DNA from: Acidobacteria bacterium Ga0074141
GTDB lineage: Bacteria > Acidobacteriota > Blastocatellia > Pyrinomonadales > Pyrinomonadaceae
Reading direction: 5' to 3'
DNA length: 64,000 bases
Assembly (NCBI GenBank): GCA_001464665.1
Contig: LNDP01000023.1
Location: 284,157 to 348,156 of the forward strand
In this document: positions 16,850-24,949 of the stretch, piece by piece
Layout of the letters: every line of letters begins with the position of its first letter
Numbering within the stretch: position 1 is the stretch's first letter
Notes under the pieces: generated by a model
Database searches by the model: none
What the model saw: only the letters and a program-made list of their open reading frames with translations
What the model was told of the DNA's origin: nothing
Made by a program: the position numbers and the translations under genes

Positions 16850-17971
16850 TCAGTCGAAACAGTGCTTGGGGACGTTTTCGAGCGTGTCTTCGATCAACAT
16901 ATCGACTACGGCCTTGAAATCACCGCCTGTCTCTTCGTAAACCTTAAGCTGTTTGTCGGCCGAAGTTCCCCGTTCGAGGATCGTGTGGATGTGCTCAACC
17001 TCTTTCCGCGAGTCAAGCGGGTCAAGAACATCGTCAACGAAATCGAGTAGTTCACGGATCAGGTCCTTGACCGGCACTTCTTTCTGCTTCCCGAGGTCGA
17101 GCAGTTTGCCGTCAAGCCCGTATCGAACCGCACGCCATTTATTTTCCTGGATCAATCGCCGGTGATAAAGCCGAAATCCGAGATTCTTGTCGATCAGGAC
17201 GTTGAGCTTTGCGACGATCGCCTGGAAGAGTGCGGCAACGGCGATCGTATCATCTACCCGTGTCGGGATGTCCGCGATCCTAAACTCAAGAGTCGGGAAT
17301 TTGCAATGCGGCCGTACGTCCCACCAGATCTTTGTCCCATCCTGAATGCAGTTCATTTTGACGAGCAGATCGACGTAGCTCTGATACTGCTGAAATGATT
17401 CGAAGTGATCGGGAATATCCGTTCGCGGGAACTTCTTGAAAACTTCCGTGCGGTACGATTTCAGGCCGGTGTTGAAGCCCAGCCAGAAAGGCGAAGAGGT
17501 CGTCATCGCAAGGACATGCGGCAGGAAGTAGCGGGCCGCGTTCATAATGTTGATCCGCCGATCAAGGTCCTTGACCGCAACGTGGACATGGACACCAAAG
17601 ATCAGCAGGCTTCTCGCCACCATCTGCAGCTCGTCAACGAGAAGCTTGTAACGGTCGCCTTCGTAGATCTCCTGCTCCGACCACTTTGAGAAAGGATGCG
17701 TCGATGCCGCAGCGATCGCCATTCCCTTTCTGCGGGCAAGCCCGGAGATGATGCAGCGAAGTTTTGTGATATCTTCGCGCGCTTCCTGGATATTGGCACA
17801 GACGCCGGTGCCGACCTCTATCATTGACTGGATCATCTCCGGCTTGATCTTTTCGCCAAGCAGGAGCTTGCCCTCATCGAGGATCTCGGACACATGAGAC
17901 TTTAATTCCCGGGTATGCGGATCGACGATCTGGAACTCCTCTTCGATGCCGAGTGTAAATTGTTCAAACAT
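16850..17971 (-). CDS. YbdK-type carboxylate-amine ligase (glutamate-cysteine ligase 2 family)
   Basis: This 373-residue protein belongs to the GCS2/YbdK family. Members are ATP-dependent ligases related to glutamate-cysteine ligase; E. coli YbdK has weak gamma-glutamylcysteine activity. The start MFEQFTLGIEEEFQIVDP is the family signature with the metal-binding Glu cluster. Other marks are GVHVHVAVKD, the WWDVRPHCKFPTLEFRIADIPTR segment and KWRAVRYGLDGKL. The true substrate is uncertain in most bacteria that carry it. Confidence 0.9.
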   Translation of the reverse strand: MFEQFTLGIEEEFQIVDPHTRELKSHVSEILDEGKLLLGEKIKPEMIQSMIEVGTGVCANIQEAREDITKLRCIISGLARRKGMAIAAASTHPFSKWSEQEIYEGDRYKLLVDELQMVARSLLIFGVHVHVAVKDLDRRINIMNAARYFLPHVLAMTTSSPFWLGFNTGLKSYRTEVFKKFPRTDIPDHFESFQQYQSYVDLLVKMNCIQDGTKIWWDVRPHCKFPTLEFRIADIPTRVDDTIAVAALFQAIVAKLNVLIDKNLGFRLYHRRLIQENKWRAVRYGLDGKLLDLGKQKEVPVKDLIRELLDFVDDVLDPLDSRKEVEHIHTILERGTSADKQLKVYEETGGDFKAVVDMLIEDTLENVPKHCFD

Positions 17972-18029
17972 TCAGTGTTTCGTCCTTCCCTTACAATATG
18001 CTGTCAGTGTTTCTATTCTGTTACCGGGT

Positions 18030-18944
18030 TTATGCCGCTGTTCCTTCAGCAGCCGGCTCGCCCGGACGTGCCATTTCCTCGGCAAGTTCGAGGAACGCCT
18101 TGGCCGCGTGTGAAAGCGGTGAATTACGGCGATAAACAATGTGGAGACGCCGTTCGAGCCTCATTTCCTTGACCGAGATCCCAAGCAATCGTCCGCTTGC
18201 GATCTCACCGGCGGCCGTCAGCCGGGGCACAAGTGCGACGCCTGCATTTTGCTCGACCATCCTTTTGATCGCTTCGAGTGACGGCAGCTCGACAGTGATC
18301 CGAAGCGGAGTGCGGTGGCTTGCAAAACACTCTATCACTTTTTCGCGGTAAGGTGATTTCGCATTGTGTGCGATAAAGGTCTCGTCGGCCAGTTCCCTGA
18401 TCGGGATCGAAACCCGGCCGGCAAATTTATGGCCAGGTGCCACGATCAGCACAAGTTCGTCCGTCAGCACCTGCATCGCCCGAAGCCCCGGATCGGCCGG
18501 CTTGAATGAAAGCACGCCGAGTTCCACTTCCCGCGAAGCGATCTCTTTCGGTATCCGGCTCGCAACGCCGCGTTTTACCTCGACCTTGATCTGCGGATGC
18601 CGGCGGCGAAATTCCATTATCACCGGCAGAAGGTAAAAGACCGTATGCTCATTTGCGCTGATCGTCACCTTCCCGCGGTGGAGTTCCGAAAGTTCCTTTA
18701 CGGCAAGCTCCGCATTGCGGCGAAGATTGAGTATCTGCCGCGCGTATTCGACCAATACCTCGCCGGCATCGGTCAGTGTACCGTCCTTTGATGAACGGTC
18801 GAAGAGCCGCTGCCCGAGGTCCTGCTCGAGCCGGCTGATCGCCTGGCTGACGGCCGGTTGCGTTCGGTCGAGTATCTCGGCGGCCCTTGAAAAGCTCCGC
18901 TCATTGGCCACCGTTACAAGAACTTCAAGCTGGTTAATGTCCAT
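18030..18944 (-). CDS. LysR-family transcriptional regulator
   Basis: This is a 304-residue LysR regulator. The N-terminal winged helix-turn-helix (INQLEVLVTVANERSFSRAAEILDRTQPAVSQAISRLEQDLG) and a C-terminal periplasmic-binding-like effector domain are both complete. It is divergent from metB (272 bases apart). Between them, close to its own start, lies a palindromic CCTATCGGATAG, a plausible autoregulatory site. Control of metB is inferred from the arrangement only. The effector cannot be predicted. Confidence 0.92.
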   Translation of the reverse strand: MDINQLEVLVTVANERSFSRAAEILDRTQPAVSQAISRLEQDLGQRLFDRSSKDGTLTDAGEVLVEYARQILNLRRNAELAVKELSELHRGKVTISANEHTVFYLLPVIMEFRRRHPQIKVEVKRGVASRIPKEIASREVELGVLSFKPADPGLRAMQVLTDELVLIVAPGHKFAGRVSIPIRELADETFIAHNAKSPYREKVIECFASHRTPLRITVELPSLEAIKRMVEQNAGVALVPRLTAAGEIASGRLLGISVKEMRLERRLHIVYRRNSPLSHAAKAFLELAEEMARPGEPAAEGTAA

Positions 18945-18971
18945 CTTTTATTCGCGATTGTGAGATTATCC

Positions 18972-18984
18972 TATCGGATAGTTG
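18972..18984. promoter_or_regulatory. Palindromic site near LysR start
   Basis: A short palindrome (CTATCGGATAG) lies about 25-40 bases upstream of the LysR start codon in the divergent LysR-metB region. LysR proteins usually bind interrupted palindromes at this distance. A longer 9-bp inverted repeat is also present (GGCCCGAAA at 19031-19039 with TTTCGGGCC at 19074-19082). Confidence 0.4.
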
Positions 18985-19090
18985 TATAACTTTCAATTAT
19001 AACGGACGTGATTTTCGTTTCTCCCGGAGCGGCCCGAAATAGGCTTTTAATTCCCGCTTTTCCGGAGTCATTGTTTCGGGCCTAACTTGT

Positions 19091-19119
19091 TTGACATACA
19101 AGACTTCGACCGATACCAT
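19091..19119 (+). promoter_or_regulatory. Candidate sigma-70 promoter of metB
   Basis: TTGACA at 19091-19096 is a perfect -35 hexamer. It is followed after 17 bases by TACCAT at 19114-19119, which matches four of six bases of the -10 consensus. It lies about 97 bases before the metB start, leaving a leader of about 90 bases. Confidence 0.45.
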
Positions 19120-19215
19120 TTCGGTTGGTGATCAAAGTCCCGCCGGGTTGGTCAATTTCCTTAAAAGCAGATAAAATGGCTGAATATCAAGATTAGCGTT
19201 TCTGCTCTACCAAGT

Positions 19216-20349
19216 ATGGGATTTTCAACAATTGCGATCCACGCCGGTAACGAGCCCGATCCGGCAACGGGCGCGGTATCGGTACCCATCTACCAGACCT
19301 CGACCTATGCCCAAGACGGCCTCGGCCGCCATAAGGGTTACGAATACGCTCGAACGCAAAACCCGACCCGCACTGCTCTCGAGAAAAATATTGCAGCACT
19401 TGAAAATGCACGCTTCGGCTTTGCCTTCGCATCCGGGATGTCGGCTATCGATTCGGTGCTCAAGCTCGTGAAAGCTGGCGAGCACGTCCTGCTCGGCGAT
19501 AACACTTACGGCGGAACCTTCCGGCTTTTCGACCGCGTGCTCAGAAACTACGGCGTCGAGTTCGATCTGGTCGATAGCTCTGACCTTTCCGAGTTCGAGA
19601 ATGCTTTTAAGCCGAACACCAAGATGGTCTTCGTCGAAACGCCGACGAATCCGGTGATGACGGTAACCGATCTCGCCGCCGTCGCCGAGCTCTCGCACGC
19701 CCGCGGTGCAAAGGTCGTTTGCGACAATACGTTCATGTCGCCCTACTTTCAGCGGCCGCTCGATCTCGGCTGCGACATCGTCGTTCATTCGACCACCAAA
19801 TATCTTAACGGCCACTCGGACAGCGTCGGCGGCTTCGCGGCTTTGAACGACGAGAAAGACGCCGAATGGATCGGCTTTATTCAGAACAGCATTGGTGCCA
19901 TACTTTCGCCGATGGATTCGTTCCTTGTTCTCCGCGGAACCAAGACGCTTGCCGTCCGAATGGAGGCACACGACCGCAACGGCCGGCAGGTCGCGAACTT
20001 TCTGGCCGAGCATCCGCGGGTAGAAAAAGTCTATTATCCGGGGCTCGCTTCGCACCCGCAGCACGAACTTGCAAAGCGGCAGCAGTCCGGCTTTGGCGGG
20101 ATGGTCGCGTTTGAAACCGGTTCGCTTGAAAATGCAAAAAAGGTGCTTGAGGGCGTCAAACTGTGTACACTTGGAGAGAGCCTCGGGGGCGTTGAATCTT
20201 TGATCTCGCACCCGGCGTCGATGACACACGCATCGGTGCCCGAGGAGCGGCGTAGCCAGCTCGGCATCACCGACGGGCTCGTCAGGATCTCGGTCGGCAT
20301 TGAGGATGCCGAAGATATTATTGCGGACCTCGATCAGGCACTTGCCTGA
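19216..20349 (+). CDS. metB: Cystathionine gamma-synthase / gamma-lyase family PLP enzyme
   Basis: This is a 377-residue PLP-dependent trans-sulfuration enzyme. It starts GFSTIAIHAGNEPDPATGAV, contains YEYARTQNPTRTALE, and has the PLP lysine K195 in the motif HSTTKYLNGHSD. The C-terminal SLGGVESLISHPASMTHASVP is the family's substrate-binding segment. It converts an activated homoserine plus cysteine to cystathionine (MetB), or carries out the reverse lyase reaction; sequence alone does not separate the two. It is divergent from a LysR gene. Confidence 0.9.
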   Translation: MGFSTIAIHAGNEPDPATGAVSVPIYQTSTYAQDGLGRHKGYEYARTQNPTRTALEKNIAALENARFGFAFASGMSAIDSVLKLVKAGEHVLLGDNTYGGTFRLFDRVLRNYGVEFDLVDSSDLSEFENAFKPNTKMVFVETPTNPVMTVTDLAAVAELSHARGAKVVCDNTFMSPYFQRPLDLGCDIVVHSTTKYLNGHSDSVGGFAALNDEKDAEWIGFIQNSIGAILSPMDSFLVLRGTKTLAVRMEAHDRNGRQVANFLAEHPRVEKVYYPGLASHPQHELAKRQQSGFGGMVAFETGSLENAKKVLEGVKLCTLGESLGGVESLISHPASMTHASVPEERRSQLGITDGLVRISVGIEDAEDIIADLDQALA

Positions 20350-20421
20350 AGCGTCCGATGAAATTGCGGAGGCGACGTCTCCGCGTTGATGGCTACCCGC
20401 GGCCGTGCTCACTGATCGTAT

Positions 20422-21369
20422 ATGCTAAATGTTGAGGTTCATGCCACGTCCCACGTCGGACGCGTAAGGAAAGGCAATGAGGATAATTACCTCATGCTGC
20501 ACATCTCGCGTTCGCTCGCCTGGACGGGCACACAGGAAGATTCTGAGTTCATCATTGAAAGCCAAGCTTTCGAAGTTGATGACAACGGGGTAGTGCTTGC
20601 CGTCTCGGACGGAATGGGCGGAGCGATGGCGGGTGAGGTCGCGAGCACGATGGCGGTCGAATGCGTCTGCGAAAAGCTGCTCGAAGAGGACCTTGAAGAG
20701 ACGCTTACACCAGAGGCCTACGACTACAATCTCATCGCAAAGCTCTACAACGCAACCGTTTACGCAAATTACCTTATCCATCAACAAGGCCGCTCGGACA
20801 CTCAGTTTCAGGGAATGGGCGCGACCTTCACCGGGCTTGGCGTAACGTCTCGCGGCGTCGATCTTGTTCAGGTCGGCGATAGCCGTGCATACCTCGTCCG
20901 CAACGGAAAGATCTATCAGGTAACAAAGGATCAGTCGCTCGTTCAGCAGCTCATTGATGCTCAGCAGATCTCGCCCGAAGAGGCCGAGACCCACACGCTG
21001 AAGAACGTGATCCTGCAGGCGCTCGGCGCTCAGAACGAGATATTCCCCGTTGCCGCCCGCTTAAAACCTTGCGATGGCGATGTATTGCTGCTCTGCAGCG
21101 ACGGACTTTCAAACAAGGTGACTGCCGCCGGGATCCAGCGGATAGTTACGGAAAATTACGAAACGCTCGCCCAGGCCGCGGCCCAGCTCGTTACCGAGGC
21201 CAACAACAACGGTGGCGAAGATAACATCACGCTCGTCGTCGCAAAGCTGACCGGCGACAACCTGCCCGCCCCGAACGGCGACGATGTTCAATTGGAGTTG
21301 CTTGATCTGGGGAATGTTCACGACACCGCCGAGCAGGATACGGCGGAGATACTCGAGGACGAGGTCTAG
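20422..21369 (+). CDS. PP2C-family serine/threonine phosphatase
   Basis: This is a 315-residue PPM/PP2C phosphatase that removes phosphate from Ser/Thr using two Mn or Mg ions. Metal-binding motifs are GRVRKGNEDNY (first Asp), SDGMGGAMAGEVAS, and the C-terminal SDGLSNKV and GGEDNITLVV. Other family segments are GMGATFTGLGV and VGDSRAYLVRNG. The acidic tail after about residue 275 is variable. No partner Ser/Thr kinase lies in the window. Its stop overlaps by four bases the stop of the convergent NfeD gene. Confidence 0.95.
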   Translation: MLNVEVHATSHVGRVRKGNEDNYLMLHISRSLAWTGTQEDSEFIIESQAFEVDDNGVVLAVSDGMGGAMAGEVASTMAVECVCEKLLEEDLEETLTPEAYDYNLIAKLYNATVYANYLIHQQGRSDTQFQGMGATFTGLGVTSRGVDLVQVGDSRAYLVRNGKIYQVTKDQSLVQQLIDAQQISPEEAETHTLKNVILQALGAQNEIFPVAARLKPCDGDVLLLCSDGLSNKVTAAGIQRIVTENYETLAQAAAQLVTEANNNGGEDNITLVVAKLTGDNLPAPNGDDVQLELLDLGNVHDTAEQDTAEILEDEV

Positions 21370-21842
21370 TCTTGCTTCCAGCCCGGAATTTCCTTTCGCG
21401 AGGGGCGGACAAAGATCTTCGCTCCTTCGACGCGGACGACCTCTACCTTTTCGCCGGCCACAAGCACGGTATCTTCATCGGCAGGGATCGCAGTCCATTC
21501 CGAGCCCTGCACGCTGACCGAAGCTGCGTTCAGCGCTCCCTTGCTTCCCTCGAGAACCGTACCGACCTTCCCCGGCAAGGCATCTACGCCAAACTTTGAT
21601 TCGCGGTCGCCCTTGCCCCACATATAGTTGGAAAAGATGGTCCGCGACATCGCCGTCAGAGCACCGGAAACGGCAATGAACGCGATGAACTGCCAGAGGT
21701 AGCCAAAGCCCATCATCCCGACAAGAGCTGCGGCCAATGCCCCGAGCCCGAACCAAAAAAGCACGAAGCCGAGCGTAAATGTCTCCGCCACGATCAGCGA
21801 AACCCCGAGCACGACCCACACTATCCAAGCGTACTGTTCCAT
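21366..21842 (-). CDS. NfeD-family membrane protein
   Basis: This protein has about 158 residues, with three or four N-terminal membrane helices (YAWIVWVVLGVSLIVAETFTLGFVLFWFGLGALAAALVG and following) and a C-terminal OB-fold domain (GKVGTVLEGSKGALNAASVSVQGSEWTAI, EKVEVVRVEGAKIFVRP). NfeD proteins work with SPFH/flotillin partners or membrane proteases; no SPFH gene is adjacent here. I prefer the start at the Met ten residues into the longest reading frame (21842), because that Met directly precedes the first helix. Confidence 0.85.
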   Translation of the reverse strand: MEQYAWIVWVVLGVSLIVAETFTLGFVLFWFGLGALAAALVGMMGFGYLWQFIAFIAVSGALTAMSRTIFSNYMWGKGDRESKFGVDALPGKVGTVLEGSKGALNAASVSVQGSEWTAIPADEDTVLVAGEKVEVVRVEGAKIFVRPSRKEIPGWKQD

Positions 21843-21970
21843 CAGCCAAGAACCTCGACCTCTGCCCAAATGATAGCATATCGCCGCCCGGCCTCACCCG
21901 TTCAGGCAGCAGCAGCCGAACCATTGCATTTCTTTAACCTCGGGGTCGGTTGTGCTAATCTCATCTTCGT

Positions 21971-22057
21971 GCTGGGGTGGCGGAATTGGTAGACGCCCAG
22001 GACTTAAAATCCTGTGACCTTAGGGTCGTACGGGTTCGATTCCCGTCCCCAGTACCA
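21971..22057 (+). tRNA. tRNA-Leu (UAA)
   Basis: This is an 87-base class II tRNA. It shows the acceptor GCTGGGG pairing CCCCAGT (with a G-U end pair), the leucine-type D-arm GCGGAATTGGTAGACGC, the anticodon stem CAGGA/TCCTG with loop CTTAAAA (anticodon TAA), a long variable arm, the T-arm ACGGG-TTCGATT-CCCGT, discriminator A and encoded CCA. It marks the left border of the accessory island that follows. Confidence 0.97.
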
Positions 22058-22143
22058 TCACGTGATCGGCGGTCGTGCCGAGGAGGTTCTTCAAGACCGG
22101 CCCGCTCGGGCACCACTCTTCCGCCACAGGTTCGGGGTCCGGG

Positions 22144-22167
22144 AGATCAGAGTCCGGGCTCTGATCT
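22144..22167. repeat. Hairpin at the end of the RHS fragment
   Basis: A perfect 9-bp inverted repeat with a six-base loop: AGATCAGAG at 22144-22152 and CTCTGATCT at 22159-22167. It lies just where similarity to the second RHS copy ends, so it could mark a recombination boundary. Confidence 0.5.
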
Positions 22168-22181
22168 TGCAAACCGGAATG

Positions 22182-22367
22182 TACCGGTTGAAGGTCTGCG
22201 GGTTGCGGATGGTAGCGCTCGCCGTCAGCGGATCGACGGATGTGTATCTTCCGTGGACTGAGCTGTAATATCTCGCCTGGGCGAAGTCGAGGCCCGATTC
22301 GGTGTCTTTCTCGTAGCCCGTGTAGCCCTTCCGCGTCTCGCTCGTGCCCGCATAGCCAAGCCCCGCC
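22182..22367. repeat. RHS direct repeat, copy 1
   Basis: This 186-base stretch is repeated in the same orientation at 23901-24086 with a constant offset of 1719 bases, no gaps and a small number of substitutions. It encodes the end of the RHS core. Recombination between the copies would delete 1.7 kb or swap tips. Confidence 0.85.
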
Positions 22368-22414
22368 ACGAAAAGTCTATTCATGTTGCTCTACTTCTGC
22401 GTGAGTTAAGTACT

Positions 22415-23053
22415 TCAGTATATGGACCTACAATTTTGACCAGCGTAACTTGGGTTCAGGAACAACGGATCTTCAACAATCATGAAAATTCGCCACGTGT
22501 CTTGACTGCGATAAAGGAAGAAATACTGACTAGCAACCATTCCATCAATTTCCGGGTGGCGATATTTTACTGCTACAACTGATTCGTTCTCATATGAGCT
22601 ATCGTGTTCCACGGACAAGTATTCGAGTTTCGTGTCGCCGATCAGCTTTGCCAATGTCACGATCCTATTGAATCGCCAGTCTTTCTCTTCTGACGGAACA
22701 ACCGCATCGAGCTCTGCCGATTCGCGACCACGATTCCCGGCCTCTTCCTCTGCTGACCTTTCGCATCGACGAGTTGAATTCGCAAAGCTATCCGGAACTT
22801 CCGAGACGAAGTCCCCAGCGGCAGCCGAACCGTATTCTCTTGAAGCACGCCAAAATGCGATCACGACACCAGTCGCATCATTATCAAGCGTCCGGCGGGG
22901 AGCGGTGATGGAATCGCCAACATTGTGTGATACCTTCTCAAAACTGTCTGGCGAATTTCCCGTAGATGCACGCTCTAGTTGTTGTTTATTACAGCCCATC
23001 AAGATAAGCCCTAAAACAACGAAGCAAATTGCGATTCCGAAAAGCATTTTCAT
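22415..23053 (-). CDS. Hypothetical lipoprotein in RHS island
   Basis: This is a 212-residue protein with a lipoprotein signal: MKMLFGIAICFVVLGLILMGC, lipobox LMGC. The remainder is soluble and not recognised; it has NTF2-like hints near the C-terminus (VEHDSSYENESVVAVKYRHPEIDGMVASQYFFLYRSQDTWRIFMI). It lies in an RHS toxin island between two RHS core fragments and could be an immunity or accessory protein. This is an inference from position only. Composition is more AT-rich than the flanks. Confidence 0.6.
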   Translation of the reverse strand: MKMLFGIAICFVVLGLILMGCNKQQLERASTGNSPDSFEKVSHNVGDSITAPRRTLDNDATGVVIAFWRASREYGSAAAGDFVSEVPDSFANSTRRCERSAEEEAGNRGRESAELDAVVPSEEKDWRFNRIVTLAKLIGDTKLEYLSVEHDSSYENESVVAVKYRHPEIDGMVASQYFFLYRSQDTWRIFMIVEDPLFLNPSYAGQNCRSIY

Positions 23054-23092
23054 AGATCACCTCACGATAGTGCGCCAATGTGTCATGGTCAT

Positions 23093-23389
23093 TTACCGAT
23101 TAAATGAGCCAATACGTGAATCATACAGTTCTCCTAAATAGCTGCTCGTCAAACGAATGTTCTTTCGCCGACTCCCAACACGGCTCGTCATGAGATTCTT
23201 AAATGCTGGATTCGTCTGAAACGCAGTTTTACCCTCAGTAAATTTTATCCTCATCTGGCTGACAGTGTCGTTGTAACGACTTGCCAAATCGTATATGTTG
23301 TTCGCTACTGTGGCCGACACTTCGCCAGAACCAAATCCCCACGAAAAACCGACACCTCGGTCGATCTCGATACTTGAAATCACCAGCAT
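23093..23389 (-). CDS. Hypothetical small protein downstream of RHS gene
   Basis: This is a 98-residue reading frame with no recognised domain. It begins MLVISSIEIDRGVGFSWGFGSGEVSATVANNIYDLASRYND and is rich in Ser, Arg and Asn. It starts 27 bases after the RHS stop on the same strand, the position where RHS immunity genes normally lie. Base composition is AT-rich like the RHS variable end. The coding status is moderately likely; a function cannot be named. Confidence 0.45.
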   Translation of the reverse strand: MLVISSIEIDRGVGFSWGFGSGEVSATVANNIYDLASRYNDTVSQMRIKFTEGKTAFQTNPAFKNLMTSRVGSRRKNIRLTSSYLGELYDSRIGSFNR

Positions 23390-23416
23390 CCCGCGATCAT
23401 GCCTGTAATCAACGGC

Positions 23417-24301
23417 CTACCCCTTAGCCATAAGATAATCTATACGATCACGAAACTCGGCAAATTGTTTATCCAGTAAATCAGTCAGGTTCGCCAATCC
23501 GATTGCAACGTTCTCTAAAGCATCTGTTATCGCAGAGGGCAGGTTAATATTCACTCCAGTCGCGACTGTCGTCCCTCCCCGCTCTAGGTTCACGATCACA
23601 GTCGGGCTCGCAGCAGCTGCGACACGTGGATCGTTTTGAGTTGAAGTCGTCGATCCAGGTACAACTAAATACGAAATGTTTCGACTAAAGTCCTCAACAA
23701 ACTGGCCGTTCGGCTGATCTAATTCGTAACCCGCTACTTCTCCGAACCATTCACGAGCCCAATCGAAAGAAGCATCTCGGCCCATCCAGAAGCCTGAGCC
23801 GCCGTCGGAGTTTCGGCATCGGTTGCCGCAGGCTACGGTGGATTCGGGGATCAGGCCGAGCGGGTCGGTGAACTTGTATGGCGAGTTGAGGACGTAGGTG
23901 TATCGGTTAAAGGTCTGCGGGTTGCGGATGGTGGCGCTCGCCGTCAGCGGATCGACGGATGTGAATCGGCCGTGCTTCGAGTTGTAGTATCTCGCCTGGG
24001 CGAAGTCGAGGCCGGATTCGGCGTCCTTCTCGTAACCCGTGTAGCCCTTCCGCGTCTCGCTCGTGCCCGCATAGCCAAGCCCCGCCGCCCGCTCCGGCGT
24101 AACGCTTTCCTCGCCAAACGCCGTGTAGTCCCGCCGGCTCGTCACCCGCCCATCCTCGTCCGTCACCACCCGCGGGCTCCCAAGATGATCGGTTGTCAAA
24201 TAACTAAACTGCGGCTCTACCGTCTCTATTTGAGTCAGGTGCTCCGCCACAGGTTGCCCTGCGGGCATTATAGACCGCCCGGCCGCGAAATGCGTCACCA
24301 A
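23417..24301 (-). CDS. RHS core/C-terminal tip, N-terminally truncated
   Basis: This is a 294-residue reading frame carrying the end of an RHS repeat protein. The core segment (FSYLTTDHLGSPRVVTDEDGRVTSRRDYTAFGEE, YTGYEKDAESGLDFAQARYYNSKHGRFTSVDPL, NRYTYVLNSPYKFTDPLGL) runs to about residue 150. A variable tail of about 145 residues follows, which in this family is normally a toxin or effector domain; the tail is not recognised and is AT-rich. A stop codon eight codons upstream of the TTG start (around 24323) shows that the long YD-repeat body is absent. This is therefore an orphan tip, not a full RHS toxin. Confidence 0.75.
   Translation of the reverse strand: MVTHFAAGRSIMPAGQPVAEHLTQIETVEPQFSYLTTDHLGSPRVVTDEDGRVTSRRDYTAFGEESVTPERAAGLGYAGTSETRKGYTGYEKDAESGLDFAQARYYNSKHGRFTSVDPLTASATIRNPQTFNRYTYVLNSPYKFTDPLGLIPESTVACGNRCRNSDGGSGFWMGRDASFDWAREWFGEVAGYELDQPNGQFVEDFSRNISYLVVPGSTTSTQNDPRVAAAASPTVIVNLERGGTTVATGVNINLPSAITDALENVAIGLANLTDLLDKQFAEFRDRIDYLMAKG
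23901..24086. repeat. RHS direct repeat, copy 2
   Basis: Partner of the repeat at 22182-22367, located within the larger RHS reading frame. The similarity ends abruptly at both sides, as expected for cassette exchange by homologous recombination in the core. Confidence 0.85.
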
Positions 24302-24358
24302 ATTGGTGTAGAGCAGAGGGAGCTACGGGCAGAGATCAGATCGGCCGCATGCTCTCGC

Positions 24359-24505
24359 GGCTCCGCCGCTCTATTTGCGGTGAAGCTCAGCTTCACCGTC
24401 GCGACCAATCCACCTCACGCGGCTCCGCCGCCGGCGGCATAGCCGCAAGAATGTTGATAGCCTCTCGGAAAAGTGAAACTTTTCCGCAAATAGAGCGGCA
24501 GAGCC
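24359..24505. repeat. Structured element with 22-bp terminal inverted repeats
   Basis: The ends at 24359-24380 and 24484-24505 are inverted repeats matching at 21 of 22 positions. Inside are three further palindromes: 24379-24397 (GGTGAAGCTCAGCTTCACC), 24419-24446 (GCGGCT and GCCGCC with their complements) and 24467-24485 (GGAAAAGTGAAACTTTTCC). The element is 147 bases and has no ORF, so it resembles a small non-autonomous mobile or REP-like element, or a structured RNA. Confidence 0.6.
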
Positions 24506-24510
24506 GCCGG

Positions 24511-24591
24511 GCCGGTCTGTGCGGGTCGGTTTGGTTCTGTGCCTTCTGTGGTTTTGAAAGTTGTATTACAAGCGAACCCAGAGGACACAGA
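24511..24591. repeat. CACAGA-type inverted repeat, copy 1
   Basis: A unit starting GCCGGTCTGTGCGG and containing TCTGTGCCTTCTGTG (24536-24550), followed by a weaker complementary arm at 24578-24591. It recurs 250 bases later. Confidence 0.55.
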
Positions 24592-24759
24592 CGAAAGCCA
24601 CAGACGGCGGTCTTGTTTTCTTCTTTTCTTCTTTCGTGGTTGAAAACATCTCAACGACCGATGCCACCGTCCTCAACGGTTCAGATTCGGTTTAAGAAAC
24701 GCGACCCACATCTCGCGATGTGGGCTACACCAATTCCGTCATCTTCGACGACTCCGCGG

Positions 24760-24835
24760 GCCGGTCTGTGCGGTTCGGATCTGGTTCTGTGCATTCTGTG
24801 GTAATGGTTTTTTTTATGAACACAGAAGACACAGA
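24760..24835. repeat. CACAGA-type inverted repeat, copy 2
   Basis: The second copy has the same leader GCCGGTCTGTGCGG. Its inverted arms, TCTGTGCATTCTGTG (24786-24800) and CACAGAAGACACAGA (24821-24835), match at 13 of 15 positions. Confidence 0.6.
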
Positions 24836-24949
24836 CGAAAGACACAGAAGGCACAGACTCAGAACTTTCTACCTCCCCGTCCGCCGAAGCGGCGTCCACC
24901 CCTCCTAAACAAGGAGGGGAGCTTTATTAATGCGGAATGTACGATTCCA

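Larger units (their letters stand above)
22091..22384 (-). pseudogene. RHS core fragment (orphan, truncated)
   Basis: This is a 97-residue reading frame whose centre is the end of an RHS/YD-repeat core (AGLGYAGTSETRKGYTGYEKD, SGLDFAQARYYSSVHGRYTSVDPLTA, NPQTFNRY). The stretch 22182-22367 is a near-identical copy of 23901-24086 in the larger RHS gene. Sequence identity stops abruptly on both sides: the frame then starts at MNRLFV and ends in an unrelated tail after NRY instead of the usual NSPYKFTDPLGL. It is therefore a displaced cassette remnant, not a functional toxin. It lies 34 bases from the tRNA-Leu. Confidence 0.75.

Noticed and set aside
19091-19215. SAM or SAH riboswitch in the metB leader
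   Set aside because: The leader has some hairpin potential but none of the conserved aptamer elements that I know for these families.
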